DNA of 64,000 nucleotides from Symbiodinium sp. CCMP2592. Lineage: Eukaryota > Sar > Dinophyceae > Suessiales > Symbiodiniaceae. Each line of letters opens with the position of its first letter. The first letter of the stretch is position 1. Below are positions 1-8,412 of the stretch, in pieces. The DNA is taken from the NCBI GenBank assembly GCA_905221615.1, contig CAJNDT010005913.1, forward strand, positions 62,001-126,000. Direction: 5' to 3'. The notes below the pieces were generated by a model. That model saw only the letters and a program-made list of their open reading frames with translations. It was not told where the DNA came from and ran no database searches. The position numbers and the translations under genes are program-made.

Positions 1-350
1 AACGGCCAGTTCACATCATCCTCCAGTCGAGAATCAAACATAAACCGCGCCGAATACGGCGAGCGATCCGCGATCGACCACGCAAAGTCTCGGCCGACCC
101 CATGAATCGCCGTCCCATCAGGATGATTCGTCTCGAGCTTATACGGACCCCCCTCAAACGAGAACACCCCGTCCTTGATCCGATTGGTCCAAGGCAGCAT
201 CAAGAAGCTCCCCACGCACGCTTCTCCTGCACCCATCACACGATACCAATCACCATCAGGACCAAGCAGCTCGAGCGCATCAACTCGGCATCCGTTCATG
301 GGGTCAATCACCACCTTCAGACTCTCACTGCAAAGCACGACTGGATTCAT
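1..350 (-). CDS. Aldose 1-epimerase (galactose mutarotase) family protein, N-terminal part only
   Basis: The minus-strand frame reads off the left edge, so only about 116 residues are present. They match the start of the aldose 1-epimerase fold: a first strand pair (VLCSESLKVVIDP) and then the family signature region MLPWTNRIKDG followed by 'AIHGVGRDFAW'. In this family the Arg of 'NRI' and the His of 'xHG' are substrate-binding residues. The enzyme interconverts alpha and beta anomers of aldoses. I chose the ATG at 350 because the fold begins right after it. The frame stays open to an ATG at 446, so a 32-residue longer start is possible. No good Shine-Dalgarno is visible for either. The substrate cannot be told from this fragment. 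Confidence 0.75.
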   Translation of the reverse strand, partial: MNPVVLCSESLKVVIDPMNGCRVDALELLGPDGDWYRVMGAGEACVGSFLMLPWTNRIKDGVFSFEGGPYKLETNHPDGTAIHGVGRDFAWSIADRSPYSARFMFDSRLEDDVNWP

Positions 351-592
351 GTGAGACTGTAGGTTCAGATCAAACGCCCAGTTCCCGGACCTCGTCCGTA
401 GGTCCGATTCAACGCAAGACTCACCCAGACGGAACAGCCGGTCCATACCCACGGCTCAAGTACGCGAATCTTGCGCATTGCGTGACAACGAATCGAACAC
501 TCTACTACGCCGACCGATGTTGTCTATTGACCATCGAGCCCAAGCTAGGGGCTCAACCCAACATCGGAGTGGGACTGGGAGGATCTTGGACA

Positions 593-3127
593 ATGAGTGA
601 TCACAATCAACCAACACATAAGACGGGCAGACTCACCCCGCCGCGTTCCAAGAGATCAAAGTCAATCGATCAGCTCCCATCAGAGATCAAGCCTCCAAAG
701 GACGCTGATGAGGTTCTCGGCGCCATCGAAGGTGTCGAGAAACAACTCGAATCTCTCCGTACTGCCCACGAAGAGCATCGCCGTGTGACCGCCGAACTCG
801 CCGCACGCCGCGCTCAGATCGAAGAAGCCGCGGACTTTGTCGAAGCACGCGAATCAGAACTCGCAACGCTCGAGGTCGAACTGGCGCAGATGCGTGAAGA
901 GCTCGAAGAGCGTGAATCAGAAATCGTTCAGCGTGCATCAGGTCTCGAACAGCGTGAATCACAGCTCGCACAACACGCAGAGAAGATCGAAGAACTCGAA
1001 GCGGTCGTGCAGGACAAATCAGACCAAATCGATCAACGCGTCGAAGAACTCGATAAGCAGCTCGAAGGAATCTCCATCCGCAAGGACGAACTCGCAAAGC
1101 TTGAGGAGCAAGCACGTGAGCGTATCGAGAAGGACAACGAGCTCGAAGCAAAGCTCACCCAAGTCTCCGAGGACCTCGCGAAGACCAAAGCAACACTCGG
1201 CGGACGCGAGATCGAGCTCAAGGATCGTGCTAAAGCCGTGGAAGAACTCTCGATCCAAGTCGGATTGCTCGAACAACAACTCAACGAGCAATCCGAAAAG
1301 GCGCACGCCGATGAGGAATCATCGCTCAAGCTTGTCGAAGAGATGCAATCCCAGCTCGACGAAGCGGAATCAAAGATCGCTCAGCACGAAGAAGCGATGC
1401 AGCGTGCGTTGGACCGCGTAGATGAACTCGAATCCTCGGCTCAGAAGCAATCCAAACAACTCGAAGAAGCGACCAAAACCATCGCCGAGTTCGGTTCAAT
1501 CGAGCAGTCGCAAGCCGAGTCAATCGCAAAGATCGAAGAACTCAAGGCGCAACTCGATCAAGCGCCAACGAGTGAGCAGATCACAAAACTCCAGTCTGAA
1601 CTTGAAAAAACATCAAGCAAGTATGAATCTGCTCAATCCGAAGTCGCTTCGCTGAAAGATCAGCTCGAAGCTTCGCCGACCGATGAGCAGATCCAGCAGC
1701 TCCAGACTGAGTTGGAATCCGCAACCAGCAAGCATGAGTCCGCACTCGCAGAGGTTGCATCACTCAAGGACCAGCTCAATGTGATCGGCGAGTCCGCAAC
1801 CCAGGACATCGAACAATCCAGCGCCAAGATCGATGAACTGACCCAAGCGTTGAAAGATGCGAACGCGAAGCTCGAGCAAACTCAGCAGGATCACGAGCAA
1901 ATCCAATCGCAGCTCAAAGCCAAACTCGAGGAAGCACTCACCTCCAGCCAACAGCTCGAGAGCTCTACCGGTGCTCACCAAGCAACCATCGACGAGCTCA
2001 AGCTGCAAATCGAGAAGCGCGATGACCAGATCGAGACAATCCGCTCCAAATACGACGAGCTCAGCAATCAGCTGCTCGAAGCCGAGGAGTCCTCTGAGAA
2101 ACAAACAGCCGATGCGCAAGAAGCAAACAAACAAATCGAGCGTCTCGGCGAGCTGCTCGATGCCGCGGCTCAGCGCGAGCAGGAACTGCTCACAAAGATC
2201 GAGGAACTCCAGGAGCAGATGAACTCCGCCGCAAGCGAGTCCGCATCACGAACCGATGAATGGGCACAGGTTCGTCGCGAGCGATTGGACAAAGTGAAGT
2301 CGATCCTGCGTCAGCAGTCCGACAAGGTCCGCCGCGCCACTGAAGCACTCCGCGATCGCTATGACCAGTGCGAGAAAGTGCTTCTCAAGCGATCCGAGCT
2401 CGTCGAAGCGTACCAAGCAGTCGCGGATGCACAGGCAAAGCTCGCCAAGCGTGAAGCTCGATCTGGCACTCTGCTCGGACTCTCTGGTCTCGGATTGCTC
2501 CTGATGATGATCGCCGGGATCAGCTGGTTCGTCGCCGGACAAGTACAACCAGGTCAATACGCAGCGACCGTTACTGTCGCAGCCAACGCCGGAGAGCGAG
2601 CACTCACTTCCGACGACCTCGCTTCTTGGCAGGGTTACATCGAGCAAATGGTCAGCGATCCTCAGTTCATCGAGCAAGCCGCCTCACGCATGAAGCGCCG
2701 CGGGATCGATTCGCTTTCGGTCGCTGGAACCCTCAGCGCCCATATGCAAGATTCGCTCGATATCACCAGCTCCGAGCCAGGCACGATCACCATGGAATAC
2801 CGAGGTGATGGTTCCGCTCGCACACAGCGTGTGCTCGATACCTTCGCGATGACCGTGACCAGTCAAGCAAACTCGGCGCGTGCACGCCGGATCGACGGAG
2901 CGTTGACCACCATCGAAGCACAAGCACAAGTGGGGGATTCACCGCTCGACACCAGCCGCATCGAAACCGCAGGGATGATCTTCGGCGGCTCATCCTTCGC
3001 GACATTCCTCTTCGGAGGCATCTTCTGGAGACGACTCGCGAAGATGAAAGCAAACTTCGAACGCGATTCACGCGTCGAACCACTCTTCGATGAAGAGTCC
3101 TGGGAAGTCGAAGGTCAAGACCTCTAA
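593..3127 (+). CDS. Large coiled-coil inner-membrane protein with Wzz-like topology
   Basis: 844 residues from an ATG preceded by GGGAGG at 577-582. The frame opens upstream to a GTG at 482, which has no such site. Residues about 45-600 are almost uninterrupted Glu/Gln/Lys-rich heptad coiled coil, including a 37-residue tandem duplication. Residues 625-650 form a transmembrane helix, followed by about 140 non-cytoplasmic residues, a second hydrophobic helix near 793-813 and a basic C-terminal tail. The membrane-loop-membrane arrangement at the C-terminus resembles polysaccharide chain-length determinant (Wzz) proteins. The very long coiled coil in front resembles tethering or scaffold proteins. 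No catalytic motif is seen. A role in envelope polymer export or as a membrane-attached scaffold is inference. A strong terminator follows. Confidence 0.8.
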   Translation: MSDHNQPTHKTGRLTPPRSKRSKSIDQLPSEIKPPKDADEVLGAIEGVEKQLESLRTAHEEHRRVTAELAARRAQIEEAADFVEARESELATLEVELAQMREELEERESEIVQRASGLEQRESQLAQHAEKIEELEAVVQDKSDQIDQRVEELDKQLEGISIRKDELAKLEEQARERIEKDNELEAKLTQVSEDLAKTKATLGGREIELKDRAKAVEELSIQVGLLEQQLNEQSEKAHADEESSLKLVEEMQSQLDEAESKIAQHEEAMQRALDRVDELESSAQKQSKQLEEATKTIAEFGSIEQSQAESIAKIEELKAQLDQAPTSEQITKLQSELEKTSSKYESAQSEVASLKDQLEASPTDEQIQQLQTELESATSKHESALAEVASLKDQLNVIGESATQDIEQSSAKIDELTQALKDANAKLEQTQQDHEQIQSQLKAKLEEALTSSQQLESSTGAHQATIDELKLQIEKRDDQIETIRSKYDELSNQLLEAEESSEKQTADAQEANKQIERLGELLDAAAQREQELLTKIEELQEQMNSAASESASRTDEWAQVRRERLDKVKSILRQQSDKVRRATEALRDRYDQCEKVLLKRSELVEAYQAVADAQAKLAKREARSGTLLGLSGLGLLLMMIAGISWFVAGQVQPGQYAATVTVAANAGERALTSDDLASWQGYIEQMVSDPQFIEQAASRMKRRGIDSLSVAGTLSAHMQDSLDITSSEPGTITMEYRGDGSARTQRVLDTFAMTVTSQANSARARRIDGALTTIEAQAQVGDSPLDTSRIETAGMIFGGSSFATFLFGGIFWRRLAKMKANFERDSRVEPLFDEESWEVEGQDL
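1559..1780 (+). repeat. Tandem 111-bp (37-residue) duplication inside the coiled-coil gene
   Basis: Two adjacent in-frame units, 1559-1669 and 1670-1780, encode closely similar 37-residue segments. Shared landmarks are PT(S/D)EQI, LQ(S/T)ELE, SK(Y/H)ESA and EVASLKDQL. The period is not a whole number of heptads (37 = 5x7+2), so the duplication shifts or stutters the coiled-coil register. Confidence 0.85.
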
Positions 3128-3157
3128 GCTGTTAAATCATGTATATCTCAAAACGCA

Positions 3158-3190
3158 AACCGCCGCATCAGGAGCCCTGATGCGGCGGTT
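3158..3190 (+). terminator. Rho-independent terminator after the coiled-coil gene
   Basis: A perfect 15-bp stem (AACCGCCGCATCAGG and its complement) closes a 3-nt loop about 30 nt after the stop codon. It is followed by GTTGTTGT, a moderately T-rich tract. Confidence 0.85.
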
Positions 3191-3274
3191 GTTGTATCAC
3201 GAGATCTATGCCTCTGAGAACATATTGAGAGACCAAGAGAGAGGCAATACCCCAAACAGTGGGAAAGTCTTGTC

Positions 3275-4114
3275 TTAAAGATCCGAATCCATGCTGGTCA
3301 TGACAGGCTCAGCGTTCTCGATCGCTTCTGCCATGCCCTGGTAGATCGCGAGCTTCCGATCACTCTTGAGATTCACGCGGACCTCAAAGTCATCCAACTC
3401 GCCTTCGGATGCGAAGGTCGTGACCTCGCGGACCACATTGCCTTCCGCATCAAGCACGACCAAGCGGAATGGGTTTTCCTCCGAAGCCTTCATGTTCTTC
3501 ACGAACAGACGAGCCGTGTCCCAGTCCGGATTGTGCCAGACCGACGCGACTGAGTTGGATGTCCCATCGGAGGATACGAGAGAAACACGCTCAGTGGTCG
3601 GATCGAACAGCGTCGATTCAAGGATGTCAGCGCCGATGGTATCATAGAGCTGGCCGAGCAATGCATCAGGAGTCATCTGGTTCACAGTCTGGTTGTTATT
3701 CGTCCAGACCACGCTCAGCGCAATGGTCGCGGCTGCGAACCCGATCGTCGACGCACGCCAGAGACGATGCACGCGTGGAGTTGTCGAGAGTTTGGGTTGG
3801 GCGCGACGAGCGGATTCATGAGTGATGCGACCAGCAACCGCAGGGGTGCTCGCAGCGATCCGCAACTCGTTCTCTTGCTCACGCATCGCGGCGCGGACCG
3901 CGGAGACCACAAGCTCACGGAGCGCCGGATCGGGCTCGTTATTCGGCATCAAATCGCCAAAGTCAGCCATCCGAGTCGCTTCTTCGCGTACGAGCAACTG
4001 CACAGATTCCGGAGCAGCAGCGAACGCCGCTTCGTATTCTGCGATCTCCGAGTCTTCGAGAAGACCCAGCGTGTGCAACATCGTGCTTTCAATTAGTTCC
4101 TGTGTGTTCATCAT
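3275..4114 (-). CDS. RskA-like anti-sigma factor
   Basis: 279 residues. The N-terminal cytoplasmic anti-sigma region (about 1-90) contains 'LHTLGLLEDSEIAEYEAAF', typical of RskA/ChrR-type anti-sigma domains, but lacks the HxxxCxxC zinc motif. One transmembrane helix lies at about 121-138. The C-terminal extracytoplasmic domain (about 150-279) carries the 'SVWHNPDWDTARLFVKNM' type of sequence seen in RskA C-terminal domains. The start ATG overlaps the stop of the sigma gene (ATGA), so the two are translationally coupled. By analogy with SigK/RskA it should hold the sigma factor at the inner membrane until envelope stress or redox change triggers proteolysis. The trigger is not visible here. 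Confidence 0.85.
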   Translation of the reverse strand: MMNTQELIESTMLHTLGLLEDSEIAEYEAAFAAAPESVQLLVREEATRMADFGDLMPNNEPDPALRELVVSAVRAAMREQENELRIAASTPAVAGRITHESARRAQPKLSTTPRVHRLWRASTIGFAAATIALSVVWTNNNQTVNQMTPDALLGQLYDTIGADILESTLFDPTTERVSLVSSDGTSNSVASVWHNPDWDTARLFVKNMKASEENPFRLVVLDAEGNVVREVTTFASEGELDDFEVRVNLKSDRKLAIYQGMAEAIENAEPVMTSMDSDL

Positions 4115-4839
4115 GATGGCACTTCTTCTTCCGTCCGTTCGCGCAGCCGAACGAGTGCTCGGCTCAACGCGGATTTAATCGTCCCGAGTGGGGTATCGAG
4201 TTCTTCACTGATCTGTCTGAGTGTCTGACCACCCAAATACGCACGAACAACGACCGTGCGCTGGAGTTCTGGTAAGGTGTCGACTCTGGTCATCAACGCC
4301 TTGAAGTTCTCATCTCGCTCCATCCGAGCAGAGATGTCTTTCGCTGCTGGAGTGTGCCGACCGTCGCCGTTGGCGCCAGTTGACCCATCATCAAACATGG
4401 AGGTCTTGATCCGAGCACGCTTGCGACGAAGCTTGTCTACAAGGTGTCTGCGTGTCAGCAGCATGACCCAAGTGACCAGTGCGGCTTTGCGAGGATCGTA
4501 CCGATCTGCGGTCTTCCAAAGACGGACAAAGATCTCTTGCACCGCGTCGTCCGCCTCGTCCCGTGTCGGGAGTGACTGCACAGCCATACGAAACACCAAC
4601 GATCCGAAACGGTCGTAGAGTTCGCCGACACCGGCTTCCTGGTTGGCTGCAACACGCTGCATCAACTCGAAATCGATCCTGCCTTGACCCGAAAAATCAC
4701 TCGCCTTCAACGGAGGAGAGCCATCACCCGCCCCAACTCCAGCAGAGCCGATTGGGGGGGTGTTTCCGGGTTGTTCCGATTCATTCTTCTTCATATTTCC
4801 CGGGTCCACGAGCGTGCCCGGTGCCTGTGAAACGACCAC
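4111..4839 (-). CDS. ECF RNA polymerase sigma factor, SigK-like
   Basis: 242 residues. Region 2 spans about 70-142 (LYDRFGSLVFRMA; DEADDAVQEIFVRLW; 'VTWVMLLTRRHLVDKLRRKR'). Region 4 spans about 184-236, with the helix-turn-helix LRQISEELDTPLGTIKSALS. The order fits an ECF19/SigK-type factor paired with the anti-sigma gene that overlaps its stop codon. The GTG start at 4839 has a strong GGGAGG site 6 nt upstream. An in-frame ATG at 4794 has a weaker site. The first 60 residues are low-complexity and Gly/Pro-rich. The upstream interval to the pseudopilin gene is A+T-rich and should hold the (possibly autoregulated) promoter. Confidence 0.9.
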   Translation of the reverse strand: MVVSQAPGTLVDPGNMKKNESEQPGNTPPIGSAGVGAGDGSPPLKASDFSGQGRIDFELMQRVAANQEAGVGELYDRFGSLVFRMAVQSLPTRDEADDAVQEIFVRLWKTADRYDPRKAALVTWVMLLTRRHLVDKLRRKRARIKTSMFDDGSTGANGDGRHTPAAKDISARMERDENFKALMTRVDTLPELQRTVVVRAYLGGQTLRQISEELDTPLGTIKSALSRALVRLRERTEEEVPS

Positions 4840-4983
4840 AGAGCACCTCCCTATACGCTAACAGCATCATACGGATGCTTGCAAGTCCTTCATTTAGGGA
4901 ATTTTCTGCACTTTGAATTCATTATTATTCGGACTGTGTTCGCATAGAACAATGTTCTGAGCCTCAGTCCCTCGGAATTGCGC

Positions 4984-5012
4984 TTGCAAATATCCCACGA
5001 ACCCACTATCTT
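4984..5012 (+). promoter_or_regulatory. Possible sigma-70-type promoter for the pseudopilin gene
   Basis: TTGCAA (4984-4989), a 17-nt spacer, then TATCTT (5007-5012). This would start transcription near 5019, only about 8 nt before the ATG at 5027. That hints at either a near-leaderless message or use of a downstream GTG start. Confidence 0.4.
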
Positions 5013-5026
5013 GTGAGTGCGTTAGG

Positions 5027-5893
5027 ATGGTAAGGCTGAGCAATCGGTCTAGTCCGAGAATCGTTCATTCACCCGGCAGGAGTGGATCGCCGATACATCG
5101 GACACTGAAAGTGGTCTATCTCGTGAGACAGTTTCAACGCCAATCAAAGACTCTCCGCAGTGTGCATACTCGCGCCGGCGCGTTCACTCTGATCGATGTG
5201 CTCGTGTCGATCGCCGTGATTGGACTCTTAATCGCGATCATGCTCCCAAGCATCTCCATGGTGCGAGAGTCTGCACGCAAAGTCATCTGCTCGTCGAGCA
5301 TGCGTCAGGTTGGTCTCGGCATGAACCTCTACGCCGAGGATAACAAGGACATGCTCCCGTCAAGCGTTTTCCTTGCTAACCCAGAGTCTCGTTTCACCGA
5401 AGCGTACTACCCACACCTGATGGACACCATCCGCACAGATGCCAATGAGTTTGAGCCTCGTGAGTGGAATCAATGGGACGGCCTCGGACTCCTCTACTAC
5501 AAGAGCTATGTCACCGCCCCAGGTGTCTACTACTGCCCAAGCCATACCGGAGAGAACACACTCGAGAAGTACGAGGATCAGTGGAACTTCTCGACCGATG
5601 GCGAGATCATCGCCAACTACCAGTTCCGTGGTGTCGGACCAGACGGCCAACGCCATCTTTACAACATGCGCGCCACCGACGCGATGGTGACCGATTCGCT
5701 CCGTTCAGTCGAAGACCTGAACCACGAGAACGGGCTCAATGTGCTCGCCGCAGGTCTTTCAGTTGCATGGTTCGAGGACATCGACAGCCGACTCATGCAG
5801 TCTGTCATGTCCCGAACTGACGAATCTATCGCAGATGACACCACCCAAGCGTGGCAACTCTTCGACGGCGGACCTCGCTCACCTATCGACTAA
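5027..5893 (+). CDS. Type II secretion/type IV-like pseudopilin (prepilin N-methylation protein)
   Basis: 288 residues. The prepilin signature is 'AFTLIDVLVSIAVIGLLIAI', a hydrophobic helix preceded by a basic leader. The residue normally Glu at +5 is Asp here. The C-terminal part is like the large planctomycete family of pseudopilin-like proteins, with 'SSSMRQVGLGMNLYAEDNKD' and a late 'LNVLAAGLSVAWFED'. With the ATG at 5027 the leader would be about 50 residues. In-frame GTG codons at 5111 and 5123 give a more usual length of about 20-25 residues, so the start is uncertain. The gene stands alone, without T2SS assembly genes nearby. The likely site is an inner-membrane or periplasmic pilus-like assembly, but the function is unknown. 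Confidence 0.85.
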   Translation: MVRLSNRSSPRIVHSPGRSGSPIHRTLKVVYLVRQFQRQSKTLRSVHTRAGAFTLIDVLVSIAVIGLLIAIMLPSISMVRESARKVICSSSMRQVGLGMNLYAEDNKDMLPSSVFLANPESRFTEAYYPHLMDTIRTDANEFEPREWNQWDGLGLLYYKSYVTAPGVYYCPSHTGENTLEKYEDQWNFSTDGEIIANYQFRGVGPDGQRHLYNMRATDAMVTDSLRSVEDLNHENGLNVLAAGLSVAWFEDIDSRLMQSVMSRTDESIADDTTQAWQLFDGGPRSPID

Positions 5894-5971
5894 TCATCTC
5901 GAAGGCCAAACCATCCCCTCAAACACCCGTGAATGAATGCACCACGCTGTGAATGCGGATATTGTGTGGAC

Positions 5972-7060
5972 ATGATCCACACACCCCCAGTTATTCGTCT
6001 GCTATCAGCCCTGCTCGTGTTCCTCGCGATCATCACCCCGACGATGGCGCAGATCACACCAGAACGCTTGTACTACGGCGTAGGACAACGCGTGATCGTC
6101 AACATCGAAGTACCCGAAGGATTCTTCGGAGAGATCACCGTCCGTGTTTATGACCCAATCGCCCAAGAATGGACCCACGAAGCGCCAGCCGCAAGCGGAC
6201 GCGTCGATCTCACCAGTTTGCTCCCATACCTTTGGGAAACCAAACCGCAGACCGTCAGCTACGCACAGCTCGAACTTGACGGCACGCCGACCGGCGCCCC
6301 GCTCGTGCTCCAGCCTTTGGTCACACCAAACCGTGCCAAGCTCGTCGACGCAACCACGATGGCGCTCTCAGAGGACCCCAGAGGAGCAGTAGTCTTCGAA
6401 GACAAGCGACTCCCAGCGCTCCAAGGGCAAGGTAAGTCCGAATCCGGATTACGACAAGTCACCTTCTCAGGACTCCGTGTGTATGTCGATCAAGAAGTCG
6501 TCATGAAGACAAGCGCCGGAGACATCGTCTTCCGCATGCGTCCCGACGCCGCACCCAACACCGCATACAACTTCCTCCATCTCTCAGACGGCGGCTTCTA
6601 CACCAACATCATCTTCCACCGCATCGTCGCAGCTCTTCCCAACGGCAATCCATTCGTCATCCAAGTCGGAGACCTCTCAGGAACAGGTTCAGGAGGTCCC
6701 GGATACATGATCGATCTCGAAGACTCATCACTTCCGCATGACTTCGGAGTCCTCTCCATGGCGCGCGATTCAGATCCCGACACCAACGGCTCACAAGTTT
6801 TCGTCGCACTCTCCAGAGAAGGGACCGCATTCCTCGATGGACGCTACACGGCATTCGCTGAAGCCGTCCAAGGCGCCCAGGTCATCCGCGAGATCGCAGC
6901 GACTCCAGTTGGAGCCGAGGACCGTCCGATGGATCCCCCCATGCTCCTGAGCTGCACCACGCGCGACGCGCCCCCAATCCAAGATCGGCTCCCAGCACTG
7001 TCCACGCTGGAACAATCTCCAGCCGAGCAGCAGCCCGATCCCAACGAACCGGATCGTTGA
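5972..7060 (+). CDS. Exported cyclophilin-type peptidyl-prolyl cis-trans isomerase
   Basis: 362 residues from the ATG at 5972, which directly precedes a signal peptide (LLSALLVFLAIITPTMAQ). An upstream in-frame ATG at 5933 would add a hydrophilic 13-residue extension and is less likely. Residues about 30-170 form a planctomycete-specific N-terminal beta-rich region. The cyclophilin domain lies at about 175-325, with 'AAPNTAYNFLHLSDGGFY', FHRIV, and the substrate-binding stretch 'NGSQVFVALS' followed by 'LDGRYTAFAEAVQG'. It should catalyse proline isomerisation during folding of exported proteins in the periplasm. Active-site substitutions are usual in divergent cyclophilins, so activity is probable, not certain. 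Confidence 0.87.
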   Translation: MIHTPPVIRLLSALLVFLAIITPTMAQITPERLYYGVGQRVIVNIEVPEGFFGEITVRVYDPIAQEWTHEAPAASGRVDLTSLLPYLWETKPQTVSYAQLELDGTPTGAPLVLQPLVTPNRAKLVDATTMALSEDPRGAVVFEDKRLPALQGQGKSESGLRQVTFSGLRVYVDQEVVMKTSAGDIVFRMRPDAAPNTAYNFLHLSDGGFYTNIIFHRIVAALPNGNPFVIQVGDLSGTGSGGPGYMIDLEDSSLPHDFGVLSMARDSDPDTNGSQVFVALSREGTAFLDGRYTAFAEAVQGAQVIREIAATPVGAEDRPMDPPMLLSCTTRDAPPIQDRLPALSTLEQSPAEQQPDPNEPDR

Positions 7061-7087
7061 AACAGTCCATAGTTCTTGTTGAGTTGA

Positions 7088-8077
7088 TCAGAACGAGATC
7101 TTCAATCCCGCGCCCACAAACACCGATGGATCGATGTCCTCATCGACCACTGTGTTTCCTGCGCTGTTGAGGATCTCCATATTGCCCGCGAGTGTCACGC
7201 CGACCTCCGCGAACAGAGAAACACGCGATGAATCCCCGCCCTTGAAATCGATGTAGTAGGACACAGGCACACCGGTCGTGTTCACCGCGCCGTCTGGGAC
7301 CAGCGTGTTGTCATCATCAATCCGGAAACTCTGTCCATTGAACCTCGCTTGGATCCCCATGCTCAGCTCATCGCTCCACTTGTAGTTGAGTCGAGCGCCA
7401 GGACCCTCAGTGCGGATCGACCAGTACTCATCAATCGTGTACGAAATCTGCGGCAACGGCACAATCCGCACATCATCCTCAATCTGTGAGAATACCCCGA
7501 CCCCAATCCCGAGCTGAAGTTTTGGATTCACCTGGAACATGAACCCACCCAGCGCGTTCCAGACCAACGCATCACTCGCGCCACCCTCACCAGCGAATCC
7601 AATACCACCTCCGACGAAGAATGATCTCTCCCTGTCGATCGCCCGCGTGTACAAGCCGTCAAAGCCGTACTCAATGACTGTATCAAACTGGGTACCCACC
7701 GTCCCAGCAGTTGTCCCCACCGCACCCGCCGGCGGCGTGATGTCATAGTCCGTGAGCTCTACGCCAACCTTCAGCAGCAGTCGTGCCCGATCATCGATTG
7801 GGATCAGGAACCCTAGATCCGCGCCATACTGACGAGTCTCGATCTCACCAACCGCCGTGTCAAAGTCCGTCTCCGCATTGAATCGTGCGCCCAGGTCCAG
7901 AGTCACAACGGTGCCGGGACCTTTAGACTCCGCGATCTGCTCAATCTCCGGATCATCAGCAGTGGTGGTCACTTCCTGACCCGAATCCTGAGCGAGTGCC
8001 AATCCGGAACATGACAAGAGCCCGGAAAGGACGAGATATGGGACCATTTGTGGGATCGAGGGCGATGACTTTGCCAT
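7088..8077 (-). CDS. Predicted outer-membrane beta-barrel protein
   Basis: 329 residues from the ATG at 8077, which has AGGAG 9 nt upstream. The ATG at 8098 lacks a site. A signal peptide ends near LALAQ. The mature part is a run of amphipathic alternating strands (for example 'DTVIEYGFDGLYTRAID', 'RSFFVGGGIGFAGE', 'PKLQLGIGVGVFSQI') and ends in a terminal Phe, as expected for BamA-dependent barrels. It resembles uncharacterised planctomycete barrel families such as the DUF6268-like group, but I cannot confirm the family. Substrate or function is unknown. It stands alone between a cyclophilin gene (convergent) and the tRNA. Confidence 0.7.
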   Translation of the reverse strand: MAKSSPSIPQMVPYLVLSGLLSCSGLALAQDSGQEVTTTADDPEIEQIAESKGPGTVVTLDLGARFNAETDFDTAVGEIETRQYGADLGFLIPIDDRARLLLKVGVELTDYDITPPAGAVGTTAGTVGTQFDTVIEYGFDGLYTRAIDRERSFFVGGGIGFAGEGGASDALVWNALGGFMFQVNPKLQLGIGVGVFSQIEDDVRIVPLPQISYTIDEYWSIRTEGPGARLNYKWSDELSMGIQARFNGQSFRIDDDNTLVPDGAVNTTGVPVSYYIDFKGGDSSRVSLFAEVGVTLAGNMEILNSAGNTVVDEDIDPSVFVGAGLKISF

Positions 8078-8228
8078 GAATAAATCTCCTGCTCGCATGG
8101 TACCCCCTCTGATTCGCTGTCAGGCACCGATCGGATGAAGATTCCATGCCCAATCAACTCGCCGAGCGACAAATTCAAGGCTACACTCATGCCCCGATCT
8201 GGTCGATAGACCACATCTGGATAGCCCT

Positions 8229-8301
8229 GGGGGGCTAACTCAATTGGTAGAGTGCCAGCTTTGCAAGCTGGAAGTTAGGGGTTCAAGTCCCCTGCCCTCC
8301 A
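8229..8301 (+). tRNA. tRNA-Ala (anticodon UGC)
   Basis: A full cloverleaf can be folded. The acceptor stem is GGGGGGC/GCCCTCC (one G-U pair) and the D-arm is ACTC...GAGT. The anticodon stem is CCAGC/GCTGG around the loop TTTGCAA (anticodon TGC). The T-arm is AGGGG-TTCAAGT-CCCCT and the discriminator is A. The 3' CCA is not encoded. Confidence 0.97.
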
Positions 8302-8412
8302 CTTTCCCGGATCCGTCCGGCTCTCGATTCCGCAGGATGTGAATCATCCCGCTTCCCGGTTTGTCCCCGGCCAAGCACACGCGTCGAAACGAGAAAACCC
8401 GCGAGGGTCACT

